Shown: positions 15,379-24,346 of the stretch, piece by piece
How positions within the stretch are numbered: position 1 is the first letter of the stretch
Layout of the letters: the number at the start of each line of letters is the position of its first letter
NCBI GenBank assembly: GCA_903930515.1
Contig: CAIYYW010000063.1
Span: forward strand, 1-26,418
Direction of reading: 5' to 3'
Source: an uncultured delta proteobacterium
GTDB lineage: Bacteria > RBG-13-61-14 > DRUE01
DNA: 26,418 nucleotides
Notes under the pieces: generated by a model
What the model was told of the DNA's origin: nothing
Databases searched by the model: none
Seen by the model: only the letters and a program-made list of their open reading frames with translations
Position numbers and translations under genes: made by a program

Positions 15379-16251
15379 GTGAAGGTAAGGAAAGCGGTAT
15401 TTCCGGCCGCGGGTTTGGGCACCCGGTTTCTCCCGGCCAGCAAGGCCATCCCCAAGGAGATGATCCCGGTGGTGGACAAGCCGGTGATCCAATACATCGT
15501 GGAAGAGGCGGTCGCCAGCGGGGTGGAGCAGGTGATCTTCGTGACCGCCCAGGGGAAAAGCGCGATGGAGGATCATTTTGACAAGGCTTATGCGCTGGAA
15601 GATTTGCTTGACAAGCGGGGCAAACAAAAAATGCTCGGGGATTGCCGCGACCTTTGGACCAGGGTGGAAGTGGTGTCGGTGCGGCAGCACGAGCCGCTCG
15701 GACTGGGACACGCTTTTGCCTGCGCCCGGAATGTGGTGGGAGACGAGCCGTTCCTGGGGATGCTCCCGGACGACCTGGTGGACAACCCGGGATATCCCTG
15801 CGCGAAGCAACTGGTGGATGTTTATAACAAGTATCAGTGTTCGGTGGTTGCCCTGATGAAGACGCCGCGGGAGCTGATAGACAAATACGGGATGGTGGTG
15901 TCCAAGCCGGTTTCGGACAATGTGGTGCAGGTGTTTGACTGCGTGGAAAAGCCGAAACCGGAGGATGCGCCCAGCGACCTCGGGATCGTGGCGCGCTATC
16001 TGTTCACGCCGGAAATTTTCCAGGCGCTGTCCGAGACCAAACCCGGGGCGCAGGGCGAAATCCAGATCACGGACGCGATCGCGCGGCTGGCGCGGAAGGG
16101 CCGGGTGTATGGCTGCATTTTCAAGGGCGAGCGGTTCGACGCGGGCGACAAGCTCGGCTATCTCCAGGCCACCATCCATTACGGGCTCAAGCATCCGGAA
16201 CTGGGGGCTCAGTTCAAGGCCTGGCTGAAAAATCTGGTCCAAGGGATTTGA
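15379..16251 (+). CDS. galU: UTP--glucose-1-phosphate uridylyltransferase
   Basis: A 290-residue nucleotidyltransferase of the GalU family. It makes UDP-glucose and diphosphate from UTP and glucose-1-phosphate, supplying envelope polysaccharide and glycolipid synthesis. The N-terminal nucleotide-binding motif AAGLGTRFLPASKAIPKEM is complete, followed by VVDKPVIQYIVEEA, LGLGHAFACAR, and MLPDDLVDN, where the Asp pair would hold metal. The later FDCVEKPKPE and the closing GERFDAGDKLGYLQA are typical GalU sequences. It is cytoplasmic and of usual length. The start is GTG at 15379, with AAGGAGG (15365-15371) at good spacing. It is only 21 bases from batE, so co-transcription with the Bat genes is plausible. 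Confidence 0.95.
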   Translation: MKVRKAVFPAAGLGTRFLPASKAIPKEMIPVVDKPVIQYIVEEAVASGVEQVIFVTAQGKSAMEDHFDKAYALEDLLDKRGKQKMLGDCRDLWTRVEVVSVRQHEPLGLGHAFACARNVVGDEPFLGMLPDDLVDNPGYPCAKQLVDVYNKYQCSVVALMKTPRELIDKYGMVVSKPVSDNVVQVFDCVEKPKPEDAPSDLGIVARYLFTPEIFQALSETKPGAQGEIQITDAIARLARKGRVYGCIFKGERFDAGDKLGYLQATIHYGLKHPELGAQFKAWLKNLVQGI

Positions 16252-16297
16252 AAAAGTATCCTGCGCCCAAGCCGTCTTTCCCAAGTCGGAGACCGGG

Positions 16298-18046
16298 TTG
16301 AATAAAATTATTGTCGCGCAAACCGCGGGCTTTTGCATGGGCGTGCGCCGGGCGGTGAATCTGGTTCTGGAGCAGGTGGAACAGGCCCAAGAGCCGATCT
16401 ATACCATCGGACCGTTGATCCATAATCCCCAGGTGGTGGAACTGCTCCGGCAGAGGGGGGTGATTCCGGTGGAATCTCCCGCGAAGATCGAGCGAGGGAT
16501 GGCGGTGATCCGCTCCCACGGAGTCAGTCCCGCGGTCCGGAAAGAGCTTGAACTCAAGGGCCTTAAAATCATTGACGCCACCTGTCCGCGCGTGGCCCGC
16601 GTGCACCGGCTGGTGGAAAAATTCGGCCGGCAGGGATTCTTGATTGTGATCCTGGGCGATCCCGGACATTCGGAGGTGGAAGGCATCCTTGGTTTTGCCG
16701 GGGAAAATTCCATCGTGATCCGGAACCCGGAAGAGGTTGCGAATTTGCCGGAGACCGACCGGATCTTGCTGGTGGCGCAGACCACCCAGAGCCAGAAGCG
16801 GTTCGCGCTCGCCGGCGATGCGCTCCGGCAAAAATATTGCGGGTTGGCATCGGACCGGGTGCAGGTGATCAACACCATCTGCGATTCCACCGAGCGCCGG
16901 CAGGACGAGGTGAGCGAGCTGGCGCAGGGAGTGGACGCATTCGTGATCGTGGGCGGGAGGCAGAGCGCGAACACCAGGCGGCTTCAGGAGATCGCGGAAT
17001 CTTGCGGACGCAAGGCCTACCTGGTGGAGAGCGAGGAAGAGCTTTTGGTCGGCGCGCTGGAGCCGATGGGAAAAGTCGGCCTGACCGCGGGGGCGAGCAC
17101 GCCCAACTGGATGATCCGGAGGGTTTACGAGGAACTGCACCGGATCAGTCTCAAGAACCGCGCATTCCCGCTCCGGATTTTTTATCAACTGCTCCGCTCC
17201 ATCGGCATCCTGAATTTATATCTCGGCCTGGGAGGGGCCTTGCTCACCGCATTGGTCGGGATTTTGCTCTCCGGAAAAATCAATCCCTTTGCCGCCCTCG
17301 CCACTTTTTTTTATGTGTGGTCCATCCATAATTTCAACCTGGTTTCCCGGCCGCGGCTCCTGGAAGTGATCGAGCCGGCGCGCGGGAAATTTTTTCTCCA
17401 TCACCGGAAGGCGCTGGTTTACCTCAGTCTGCTGGGCCTGCTATCAGGCGGAATCTTTTCCTTCCTGATCAACCCCTGGGCGCTCCTGTTCTACGCCGGG
17501 CTCTCGATCCTGAGCCTGCTTTACCAGGCGCAATTCCGGCCCGCTTCCCAAGGGATGATTTTCCGGTTCCGCTCCCTGATGGACATCCCGGGTTCCAAGG
17601 ATCTTTTCAGCGCCCTGGCCTGGGCGGCGATGATCATCCTGGTGCCGCTTTCGGGCAAGCCCGGCTCGCATTCCTTCCGGGTCTGGCTCGGCTTCGTTTT
17701 GGTTTTCCTGTTCGTGCTCGCGAGGAGTATGGTCCAGGATTTCCGGGATCTCCAGGCCGACCGGATCGCCGGCGCCGAGAACCTTCCGACCTTGCTGGGC
17801 GCGAAAAGGAGTCGGATTATGATTCATTCTTTGCTCTCGCTCGCCGCGCTTATCCTCGGGCTAAGTTTGGTCCGGAGCTGGTTCAGCCTGCCCGGGGCGG
17901 GCTTGCTGGCCGGGCTGATCTGGCTCTGGCTCTGCGTCCCGTTCTTCACCCGCCGCCCGATCATCCAGGGACTGCGCGCGGAGCTGATGATAGATTTCAG
18001 TTTTATCCTGGCCGGGATCATCGGCCTGTTGATGAAAATATTTTAA
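16298..18046 (+). CDS. ispH: IspH fused to a UbiA-like prenyltransferase domain
   Basis: A 582-residue fusion. Residues 1-282 are 4-hydroxy-3-methylbut-2-enyl diphosphate reductase, the last MEP-pathway enzyme, which reduces HMBPP to IPP and DMAPP. The three [4Fe-4S] cysteines are present (Cys13 in GFCMG, Cys96 in DATCP, Cys195 in TICDST), as are His42, His74, His124, the HSEVEG Glu126, the Ser223/Asn225 pair and Ser267 in TAGAST. Residues about 295-582 form a UbiA-like membrane domain with seven to nine TM helices. The second Asp-rich motif is intact (DFRDLQADRIAG, Asp481/484/488), but the first motif, normally NDxxDxxxD, reads HNFNLVSRPR and lacks its aspartates. The start is TTG at 16298, with GGAGAC just upstream. 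No stop or frameshift separates the halves. The UbiA substrate is unknown. Confidence 0.88.
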   Translation: MNKIIVAQTAGFCMGVRRAVNLVLEQVEQAQEPIYTIGPLIHNPQVVELLRQRGVIPVESPAKIERGMAVIRSHGVSPAVRKELELKGLKIIDATCPRVARVHRLVEKFGRQGFLIVILGDPGHSEVEGILGFAGENSIVIRNPEEVANLPETDRILLVAQTTQSQKRFALAGDALRQKYCGLASDRVQVINTICDSTERRQDEVSELAQGVDAFVIVGGRQSANTRRLQEIAESCGRKAYLVESEEELLVGALEPMGKVGLTAGASTPNWMIRRVYEELHRISLKNRAFPLRIFYQLLRSIGILNLYLGLGGALLTALVGILLSGKINPFAALATFFYVWSIHNFNLVSRPRLLEVIEPARGKFFLHHRKALVYLSLLGLLSGGIFSFLINPWALLFYAGLSILSLLYQAQFRPASQGMIFRFRSLMDIPGSKDLFSALAWAAMIILVPLSGKPGSHSFRVWLGFVLVFLFVLARSMVQDFRDLQADRIAGAENLPTLLGAKRSRIMIHSLLSLAALILGLSLVRSWFSLPGAGLLAGLIWLWLCVPFFTRRPIIQGLRAELMIDFSFILAGIIGLLMKIF

Positions 18047-18973
18047 ATGGACCCGCTGACACATATCCTTTTCAACGCCGCCCTGGCCCGTTCGGAAATA
18101 ATCCCGGACAGCCGCCAGGTTCAGGCGGTGATGATCCTGGCCGGGATCGTGCCCGACCTGGACCTGGTCTGGCATAGCCGGGGCATTCCTGAATATTTTA
18201 TCCATCACCGGCGGGAATCCCATTCCCTGCCGGGACTGGCCCTGCTCAGCCTGCCCCTGCTCGCCCTGGCGAAATATCTCAGCCCCGGACTGAACTGGCC
18301 CCTGCTCTATGGCTGCGTCTGGGCCGGAATGCTCGGCCATATCTTTTTGGATTTCCTAACCGTGTACGGCGTCCCGCTCCTATTTCCCTGGAAAAAACGC
18401 TATTTCAACTTCGGCATCCTCTTCATCCTAGACCCCTGGTTGAATTTAATCCTGCTCCCGCCGGTCCTGGAAAAATTCGTCCCCTGGACCGGACCGTCCC
18501 CGGCCAGGATTTCCCTGCTGCTGGTTGGTTCTTATTTCGCCTTGCTCGCAATCCTGAAAAGTATCTCTCAATCCCGGGGCCCGAAAAGGATCTCGGAAAA
18601 ATTCCCCGGCCTGGGCCAGGCGCAAGTTTATTCCAGCCCGTTTCTGGCTCTCCCCTTTTCCTGGCTGATCCTGCTCAAGCATGAGCAAACCATTTATCGG
18701 ATGAGATACTCGCTTCTGTTCGGACCAGGCCCGATCGTGGCTTTCTCCGGACAAGACCCGGACCTGCTCCGGGGATATATTCAGAAAAGCCCCCTGCTCC
18801 GGGCCTTGATCGAATTCAGCAATTTCCTCCACTGGCAAATTCAACCCACCGCTTCCGGCAAAAAAATCATCGCCACCGACCTCCGCTTCAGCCAATACAA
18901 CCCCGGGTTCCGCGCCGAAGCCGAGTTTGATTCCGAAGAAAAACTGCGCGCGTCAAAATTCTACTTCTATTGA
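18047..18973 (+). CDS. YdjM/DUF457-type membrane metal-dependent hydrolase
   Basis: A 308-residue membrane protein of the DUF457 (YdjM/LexA-regulated) family, called metal-dependent hydrolases on the strength of conserved His and Asp residues. The signature is at the N-terminus: DPLTHILFNAALA, then GIVPDLDLVW and HHRRESHSLPG, followed by a GHIFLDFLTVYG-type motif (His and Asp) that would complete the metal site. Four to six TM helices are visible up to about residue 215; the C-terminal third (about 225-308) is soluble and is likely extramembrane. Members are often linked to lipid or envelope functions, but no reaction has been established to my knowledge. It begins on the base after the ispH-ubiA stop, so the two are almost certainly co-expressed. 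Confidence 0.8.
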   Translation: MDPLTHILFNAALARSEIIPDSRQVQAVMILAGIVPDLDLVWHSRGIPEYFIHHRRESHSLPGLALLSLPLLALAKYLSPGLNWPLLYGCVWAGMLGHIFLDFLTVYGVPLLFPWKKRYFNFGILFILDPWLNLILLPPVLEKFVPWTGPSPARISLLLVGSYFALLAILKSISQSRGPKRISEKFPGLGQAQVYSSPFLALPFSWLILLKHEQTIYRMRYSLLFGPGPIVAFSGQDPDLLRGYIQKSPLLRALIEFSNFLHWQIQPTASGKKIIATDLRFSQYNPGFRAEAEFDSEEKLRASKFYFY

Positions 18974-18980
18974 TCAGCCC

Positions 18981-19017
18981 CCGGCCCGGTTCCGGTCGGA
19001 CTATCGCGCCGGGCCGG
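18981..19017. repeat. GC-rich inverted repeat in the gap before the GT39 gene
   Basis: CCGGCCCGG (18981-18989) and CCGGGCCGG (19009-19017) form a perfect 9-bp stem around a 19-base loop that itself holds TCCG/CGGA. No T-run follows. It occupies most of the 75-base gap, the largest between plus-strand genes from 15379 to 22931, so it may be an attenuator, an RNA-stability element or a weak terminator. Confidence 0.45.
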
Positions 19018-19048
19018 ATTAGAGTAAAATAAACTCCGGGCGGTAAAT

Positions 19049-20677
19049 TTGAAGCGGGCGACAAAATATCTTTTGATCGGGATTGCCGCGGCCATCCTCT
19101 GGGCCGGATACGGCCTGATGATTGATTCCCGCTTTTATCTTTTTGAAGGCGGAAGCGCGCATTACCTGGTGATGGCGAAATCGCTCGCCCAGCACCACCG
19201 CTACTGGGAATATCATCTGCCCACGCCCGAGCCGCACATCAAGATCCCCCCCCTGCTCTCGCTGATGCTGGCGCCGATTTATTATTTCCTGGGTGTGGAT
19301 ATTCCGGCGATCAAAATTTTCTTCTGGCTCTGCCTAGTCGCGGCCAGCGCGATCGGGTATCGCTTGTTTTTGAAATTGACCGGGGACTGGAAACAGGCCC
19401 TGCTGATCATTTTCGCCGGCCTGCTCCTGCCCTTGAATTTTTCGCTGATGCAAAAGGTCGCCTCGGAAATTCCCTTCCTGGCCTTCAGCTATTTGTCCCT
19501 GCTTTTCCTGGTCAAGGCCGGCGAGGAAAAATTCTCTTTGCTCAAGGGGGTACTGGTCGGAACCCTGGTGGGCTTGAGTTGTTTGCTCAGGACCGCGGGT
19601 CTGGCGATGATTCTGGCATTTTTAATTTTCATCCTTGACGACCTGCTGCTGAACAAGTCCCGGAAATATCTTTCTCAGTATCTGATCATCCTGGTCATCT
19701 CCTCCGCGATCTTCTCTTCCTGGGCGGTCCGGAACCATCTGGTCAAGACCGAAACGCAAAAGGGATACTTCAATTTCATCCTGATGGACGCGGAACCCGG
19801 AAGCCTGGAACAGGGGATGAACGACCTCCAGCCCCCGCTCTGGACCGGGACTAAAACCATCACCCTTTCCGGGTTCGGGAAAAGGGTCGGTTATAACGCG
19901 CGCTTTTATTGGAACGCTATTGCCGGGCAGCGCCGCGGGGAAAAATCTTTTTATCTCTGGGCGATCCTGCTGCCCCTGGCCTTGCTGGGCCTGGTCGCGG
20001 GTTTGCGCAAAAATATGATCGTGAACGGCTGCGGCATTTTTTATATCCTCCAGATTCTGGCCTGGCATTTCACCGACGCCCGTTTTTTATCCCCGCTTTC
20101 CGGCCTGCTCTTCTTCTGGATCTTATCCGGCGCCGCCTGGCTGAAAGTAAGATTCAGGAGCCGGGCAATGATTTCCAGTTTGATTTACCCCCCGGCTTAT
20201 CTTTTGGTTTTGATTTCAGTTGCGCTATCCGCCGGCAACGACCATCAAATCTGGAAACACACCCGGCATCGGGTTTTTCCCAGGACCTATCAAGTCTCGC
20301 GACATTTTGAGATCGTGCCCTTGACCAGGGAGCGCGATTCCCTGGCGCAACTTTTGCTTTGGATCAAAGACCATCCCGAGCAGGACGCGCTCGTCGCCAC
20401 CATTGATCCCTACCTGGTGAATCTGGTGGCGGACCGGAAGGCCGCTTTTTTCCCGGCCACGGAAAACGATCGGGAGTTCTGGGAATATTTCAAGCAGAAT
20501 CAAATCCGATACCTGATGGTTGACGAAATGTATCAGGACCTGCAAGGCGGGGTGGTTCTGATGACGCAAGCCTATCTCCTGCCCGCGCTCAAGAATTGCC
20601 CGTATCATCTGGAAAAAGTCCGGCAAGTCCCCGGCTCGCAAACGATGTTATTATCAATCAGCTATGAGAAGAAATAA
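19049..20677 (+). CDS. GT39/ArnT-like membrane glycosyltransferase
   Basis: A 542-residue polytopic membrane protein resembling the GT39/ArnT/PMT group, which transfer sugars from polyprenyl-phosphate donors to lipids or proteins on the outer face of the inner membrane. The first TM helix (about 5-22) is followed by a periplasmic loop, FEGGSAHYLVMAKSLAQH, where the family has a conserved acidic residue (Glu30 region), then PEPHIKIPPLLSLMLAP, resembling the KPPL motif. Ten or so TM helices end near residue 400; the remainder is a soluble C-terminal domain. The loop has a single acidic residue where the family commonly has Asp-Glu, so catalysis is likely but not certain. The start is TTG at 19049 with a weak ribosome binding site; no better start preserves the first TM. 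The gene overlaps the next by 14 bases. Confidence 0.75.
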   Translation: MKRATKYLLIGIAAAILWAGYGLMIDSRFYLFEGGSAHYLVMAKSLAQHHRYWEYHLPTPEPHIKIPPLLSLMLAPIYYFLGVDIPAIKIFFWLCLVAASAIGYRLFLKLTGDWKQALLIIFAGLLLPLNFSLMQKVASEIPFLAFSYLSLLFLVKAGEEKFSLLKGVLVGTLVGLSCLLRTAGLAMILAFLIFILDDLLLNKSRKYLSQYLIILVISSAIFSSWAVRNHLVKTETQKGYFNFILMDAEPGSLEQGMNDLQPPLWTGTKTITLSGFGKRVGYNARFYWNAIAGQRRGEKSFYLWAILLPLALLGLVAGLRKNMIVNGCGIFYILQILAWHFTDARFLSPLSGLLFFWILSGAAWLKVRFRSRAMISSLIYPPAYLLVLISVALSAGNDHQIWKHTRHRVFPRTYQVSRHFEIVPLTRERDSLAQLLLWIKDHPEQDALVATIDPYLVNLVADRKAAFFPATENDREFWEYFKQNQIRYLMVDEMYQDLQGGVVLMTQAYLLPALKNCPYHLEKVRQVPGSQTMLLSISYEKK

Positions 20678-22931
20678 TCCGCAAAACAGGCTGATCCTGA
20701 TCCTGGCGGGCATCGCTTTCCTCGGGTTCTCGCCCGGAAGAAAAATCGGAGATGATTTCCTTCCGGCCCGGGGACAAATTCATTTGCTGGTGATCCTGGT
20801 CAATTTCCCTGAGCTTGCGCCCGCCGCGAGCGCGGAGGAAGTTGAGCGGATGATTTTTTCGCGCGGCGAAATCAAGAACGGCTCGGTCGCGGATTATTTC
20901 AGCCAGGTGTCCGGAGGCAAGGTTGAGATTTCCGGCCGGGTTTACGGATGGTTCCAGCTCCAGGAGCCCGAAGCATATTATGCCAACGCCCATTCCGGTC
21001 ATCAGCCGGAGGCGTATCCGAAGAACAGCGCCGGGGCGGCGGAAGAAGCGATTGAATTCGCGGACCAGGCCGGCGCGGATTTTTCAGGGTTTGACAGCAG
21101 CGGCGATGGCGCGGTGGATGGGCTGGTAATCCTTTTTGCCGGTCCCGGCGGTCAGGTGGGCAATAATAAGGATCGGCTCTGGCCCTGGCTGAGTTATTTG
21201 TCTATGGACGGGACCCGACCGGCGATCAAAGACGGCGTGAAGGTTGACCGATATCTCACGATCAGCGAACGATCTCCCAAGGGCGCGCTGAATTTTGTCC
21301 CCACCCTTTGCCACGAACTGGGGCACCTGTTCGGCCTGCCGGATTTGTTTGACTGGAACAATGACTCGTTCGGGATCGGAAGGTTCGGATTGATGGGATT
21401 AGGAAATTACGGGAACGGCAAGGCCTTCTGGCCCGAGGCTTGGACCCGATCATACCTGGGCTGGAGCGAGGTTCGGGAACTTTCCGCTTCGGGCAAATAT
21501 CAAATCGCTCCGGCGGAAAGTCGCGGAGAAATTTTCCGGATCAATACCCTCGCGCCGGAAGAATATTTTTTGCTGGAAAACCGGGAGCCGCTTGGAAACG
21601 ATCTGGGGTTGTTCGGAGAGGGATTGGCCGTCTATCATATTGACGAGCGAATCCTGACCGGGAATGATTTTCAATGCGTCGGGTATTGCCCGGATATGCA
21701 TTACCTGGTCTCAGTGGAACAGGCGGACGGCTTGAACCATTTGGAGCGGAGACAAAATAACGGCGACCCCGGAGATTTCTTCCCCGGATCCAGCCGGATT
21801 ACAAAATTCAATGACGCCACCGGCATCGGGCAAAATCATCTGGCCGGCGCTCACTCCCGGCTCTGGGACGGAGAACTTTCCGGAATCGCCCTGAGCGGGA
21901 TCAAATCAAAAAATGAACAACTATCCTTCAAGCTCAAGCTGAACCATCCCCAAAGCCCGGATCCGTTCACGCCTGAGCTTCGGCTTTATGATTTCAAGGT
22001 GATCGAGTCCGGCGAACCCGACGGCTTGCTCGGCGCCGGAGAAAAATTTGAGCTGGTCCCGACCATCTCCAACCAGGGCGCCAAGGCCGGCCGCAATAAC
22101 CTCCGCATAAAAGCAGAAGGCTTAAGAGTTGAAAAGGAAGAAATAGAAATTGCCGGAATAATAAAACCTGGGGAGAGAGTGGAGGTCTCGCCTGGATTTC
22201 ACCTTCAAGTCCCGGAATTCCCGGCTCAGGCAAAAGCAATCACGCTGGAAATTACCCTCCAGAGCAAAACCGAAGATTTCCAAAAAACTGAAAAGATCAA
22301 TCTTATTGTCGGCCTTCCCGAAATTATCCTGCTGATGGATGATGACGGACTCGGGATCAAAAAATATTATCAGAGCGCGCTCCAATCCGCGGGAGCGGTT
22401 TTCCATACTTTGGAAATCAAGGGTTCGCTTCCGAAGCCTGAATTCTTAAGCCAATTCAAAACCATCATCTGGACCACCGGGATCAGGGGAATGGACGGCA
22501 AACCCGCTTTGGATCAGGCCAGGCAGGAATTGATCGCATCGCTTCTGGATCAAGGGAAAAAGCTGATCCTGATCTCGCCCGGACTGAAGCTGGACCAATC
22601 CAACCCGCTCTCCCAAAAACTCGGAATCCTCAAGGCCGAACCCGGCTTCGGGGTCAAACTGATCAAGTCCGAAGCCAACCCCTCCCAACTGATCCCGCTC
22701 TCCTGGCTCTACTTCCCCGCCATCACCCCTTGCTCCATCCTCACCCCAATCCCCAAGCCCCAATCCCCAACCCCCGATCCCCAAATCCTTTTTAGAAATT
22801 TGCAGGGCGAGCCGATTGCAATTGTTTTTCACTCAGATCCAAACATAATATTCCTGCTTGCTTTCCCGTTGGAAACCGCGAATGAGAATCAAAGAAAAAC
22901 CATCATCAAAGAATTGGTCGGCGGGGAATAA
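20664..22931 (+). CDS. M6-family metalloprotease (immune-inhibitor-A-like)
   Basis: A 755-residue secreted or envelope zinc protease. The N-terminal hydrophobic segment (about 9-23) is a signal peptide. The catalytic domain (about 38-340) has the extended zinc motif HELGHLFGLPD (His217, Glu218, His221, Asp227) and a Met-turn, GLMGLGNYG (Met244). DSSGDGAVDG (144-153) looks like a calcium loop. After about 430 there is a beta-rich region, then a Rossmann-like domain beginning IILLMDDDGLG (about 552), of the kind often found at the C-terminus of M6 and other surface proteins. A Pro/Gln-rich insert (about 694-708) encoded by C-rich repeats interrupts that last domain. Targets are unknown. The start at 20664 overlaps the GT39 gene by 14 bases. 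Its stop lies one base from the convergent der gene. Confidence 0.85.
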   Translation: MRRNNPQNRLILILAGIAFLGFSPGRKIGDDFLPARGQIHLLVILVNFPELAPAASAEEVERMIFSRGEIKNGSVADYFSQVSGGKVEISGRVYGWFQLQEPEAYYANAHSGHQPEAYPKNSAGAAEEAIEFADQAGADFSGFDSSGDGAVDGLVILFAGPGGQVGNNKDRLWPWLSYLSMDGTRPAIKDGVKVDRYLTISERSPKGALNFVPTLCHELGHLFGLPDLFDWNNDSFGIGRFGLMGLGNYGNGKAFWPEAWTRSYLGWSEVRELSASGKYQIAPAESRGEIFRINTLAPEEYFLLENREPLGNDLGLFGEGLAVYHIDERILTGNDFQCVGYCPDMHYLVSVEQADGLNHLERRQNNGDPGDFFPGSSRITKFNDATGIGQNHLAGAHSRLWDGELSGIALSGIKSKNEQLSFKLKLNHPQSPDPFTPELRLYDFKVIESGEPDGLLGAGEKFELVPTISNQGAKAGRNNLRIKAEGLRVEKEEIEIAGIIKPGERVEVSPGFHLQVPEFPAQAKAITLEITLQSKTEDFQKTEKINLIVGLPEIILLMDDDGLGIKKYYQSALQSAGAVFHTLEIKGSLPKPEFLSQFKTIIWTTGIRGMDGKPALDQARQELIASLLDQGKKLILISPGLKLDQSNPLSQKLGILKAEPGFGVKLIKSEANPSQLIPLSWLYFPAITPCSILTPIPKPQSPTPDPQILFRNLQGEPIAIVFHSDPNIIFLLAFPLETANENQRKTIIKELVGGE
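22744..22788 (+). repeat. C-rich near-tandem repeat inside the protease gene
   Basis: Several CCCCAA-type units in a row (CCCCAAT, CCCCAAG, CCCCAAT, CCCCAAC, and CCCCAAAT) encode a short PxPxPxQ-rich run in the C-terminal domain of the M6 protease. The reading frame is kept. Composition is unlike the rest of the gene, so a slippage-prone insertion is likely. Confidence 0.7.
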
Positions 22932-22932
22932 G

Positions 22933-24279
22933 TCAGGATTTTTTGGTTCGGGCGCGGAACTGGAGGATCAGGGGGGTTCCGGAAAAAGAGAGAGCCTGGG
23001 CGAGCCGGGAATGGAGGAATCGCGAGAAGGCTTCTTTGATGATTTCGGGGTAGTTGACGAAGAAGAGGAAAGTTGGGGGCCGGCTCTTGGTCTGGGTGGC
23101 GTAGTAGATGCGGAGGGGCTGGCCGCGATGGTTGGGGAGCTGGGTCTGTTTCAGGATTAGGGGGAGGACGCGGTTGAGTTCGCTGGTGGAAATTTTGCGC
23201 TGATATTGCTGGAACACGGCGTCAATGGTTGGGAACAATTTATCCAGGCCGAACCCGGTTTTAGCCGAAACCGGCAGCACGGGCGCAAACGCGAAATGCC
23301 AGAGATATTTTTTCACGGCCTGATCAATTTTATCCTGAGCCACCCCGGGATTGGGCACCAGGTCCCACTTGTTGAGCAAAATAATCCCGGCCCGGCCGCG
23401 CCTGAGCAGAAGCCCGGCCAGCTTGGCGTCCTGATCGGTCGGCCCCTCCGCCGGGTCCAGCATCAAAAGCACCAGATCCGCGCGCCCAATCGCCTTGATC
23501 GCCCGGATCGAGCTGATCCGCTCCAGCTTCTCATCAATCCTGGTTTTCCTCCGGATACCCGCGGTGTCAATGAAAAAATATTTCTTGCCCCGATATTCAA
23601 CCTCGGTGTCAACCGTGTCGCGGGTGGTGCCGGGTTGGGAGGTGACCAACAGGCGCTCCTCGCCCAGCAGTCGGTTGATCAGGCTGGATTTCCCCACATT
23701 CGGTCTCCCGATCACCGCGATCCGCGGAACCTCCGACTCCTCCGATTCCTCCTCTTCAAACTTCGCTCCCGGAACCGCTTCCACAATCGCGTCCATCAAC
23801 TCCGCAACTCCCCTTCCGTGCCCGGAAGAAATCGGGAACACCTGATCAACCCCAAGCTGATAAAATTCATAAACGAATTTCTCCTGCTGGTTGTTGTCAA
23901 TCTTGTTGACCGTGAAAAAAACCGGCTTCCTCGACTTGCGCAGCCGGTCCACGATCGTCTGGTCCGCCGGGTTGATTCCGTCGCGGCCGTCCAGCAGAAA
24001 AATAATCGCCTCCGCCTCGGAAAGGGCCACTTCCAACTGAGCGCGCAGGTTCTCCACCAACTCCCCCACGGCCTCGGGCACCCATCCAGCCGTGTCAATC
24101 AGGTGGTAAACCATCCCATTGTGGTCCATCTCGGCGTAGAGCCGGTCGCGGGTCACCCCCGGAAGATCGTCCACGATCGCAATCCGCCTGCGCGCGAGCC
24201 GGTTGAAGAGCGTGCTCTTGCCCACATTGGGCCGGCCCACGATCGCGATGGTCGGAATATGCCTGGAAGTTTGTTTCAT
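22933..24279 (-). CDS. der: GTPase Der (EngA), ribosome biogenesis
   Basis: A 448-residue tandem GTPase with the Der plan. G-domain 1 has the P-loop GRPNVGKS (15-22), DTAGW (62-66) and NKID (125-128). An acidic linker (about 174-184) leads to G-domain 2, with a second GRPNVGKS (191-198), DTAG and NKWD, and a C-terminal KH-like domain (about 355-440). Der is an essential factor in 50S subunit maturation. Both nucleotide-binding sites look intact and the length is normal. It starts at the ATG at 24279, 67 bases after tlyA, without an evident Shine-Dalgarno site. A possible CATATT-type -10 lies close to the start, but I do not rely on it. It converges with the protease gene, with one base between the stops. 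Confidence 0.97.
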   Translation of the reverse strand: MKQTSRHIPTIAIVGRPNVGKSTLFNRLARRRIAIVDDLPGVTRDRLYAEMDHNGMVYHLIDTAGWVPEAVGELVENLRAQLEVALSEAEAIIFLLDGRDGINPADQTIVDRLRKSRKPVFFTVNKIDNNQQEKFVYEFYQLGVDQVFPISSGHGRGVAELMDAIVEAVPGAKFEEEESEESEVPRIAVIGRPNVGKSSLINRLLGEERLLVTSQPGTTRDTVDTEVEYRGKKYFFIDTAGIRRKTRIDEKLERISSIRAIKAIGRADLVLLMLDPAEGPTDQDAKLAGLLLRRGRAGIILLNKWDLVPNPGVAQDKIDQAVKKYLWHFAFAPVLPVSAKTGFGLDKLFPTIDAVFQQYQRKISTSELNRVLPLILKQTQLPNHRGQPLRIYYATQTKSRPPTFLFFVNYPEIIKEAFSRFLHSRLAQALSFSGTPLILQFRARTKKS

Positions 24280-24346
24280 TGCCTAATGAATATGACTGAT
24301 ATTGGCGGTTTGAGCAACCCGGCCGGGGCGTCCGGAATTTGCGCGG

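Noticed and set aside
15100-16338. Long minus-strand open frame opposite galU
   Set aside because: Shadow of galU; His/Arg/Pro-rich, no family motif.
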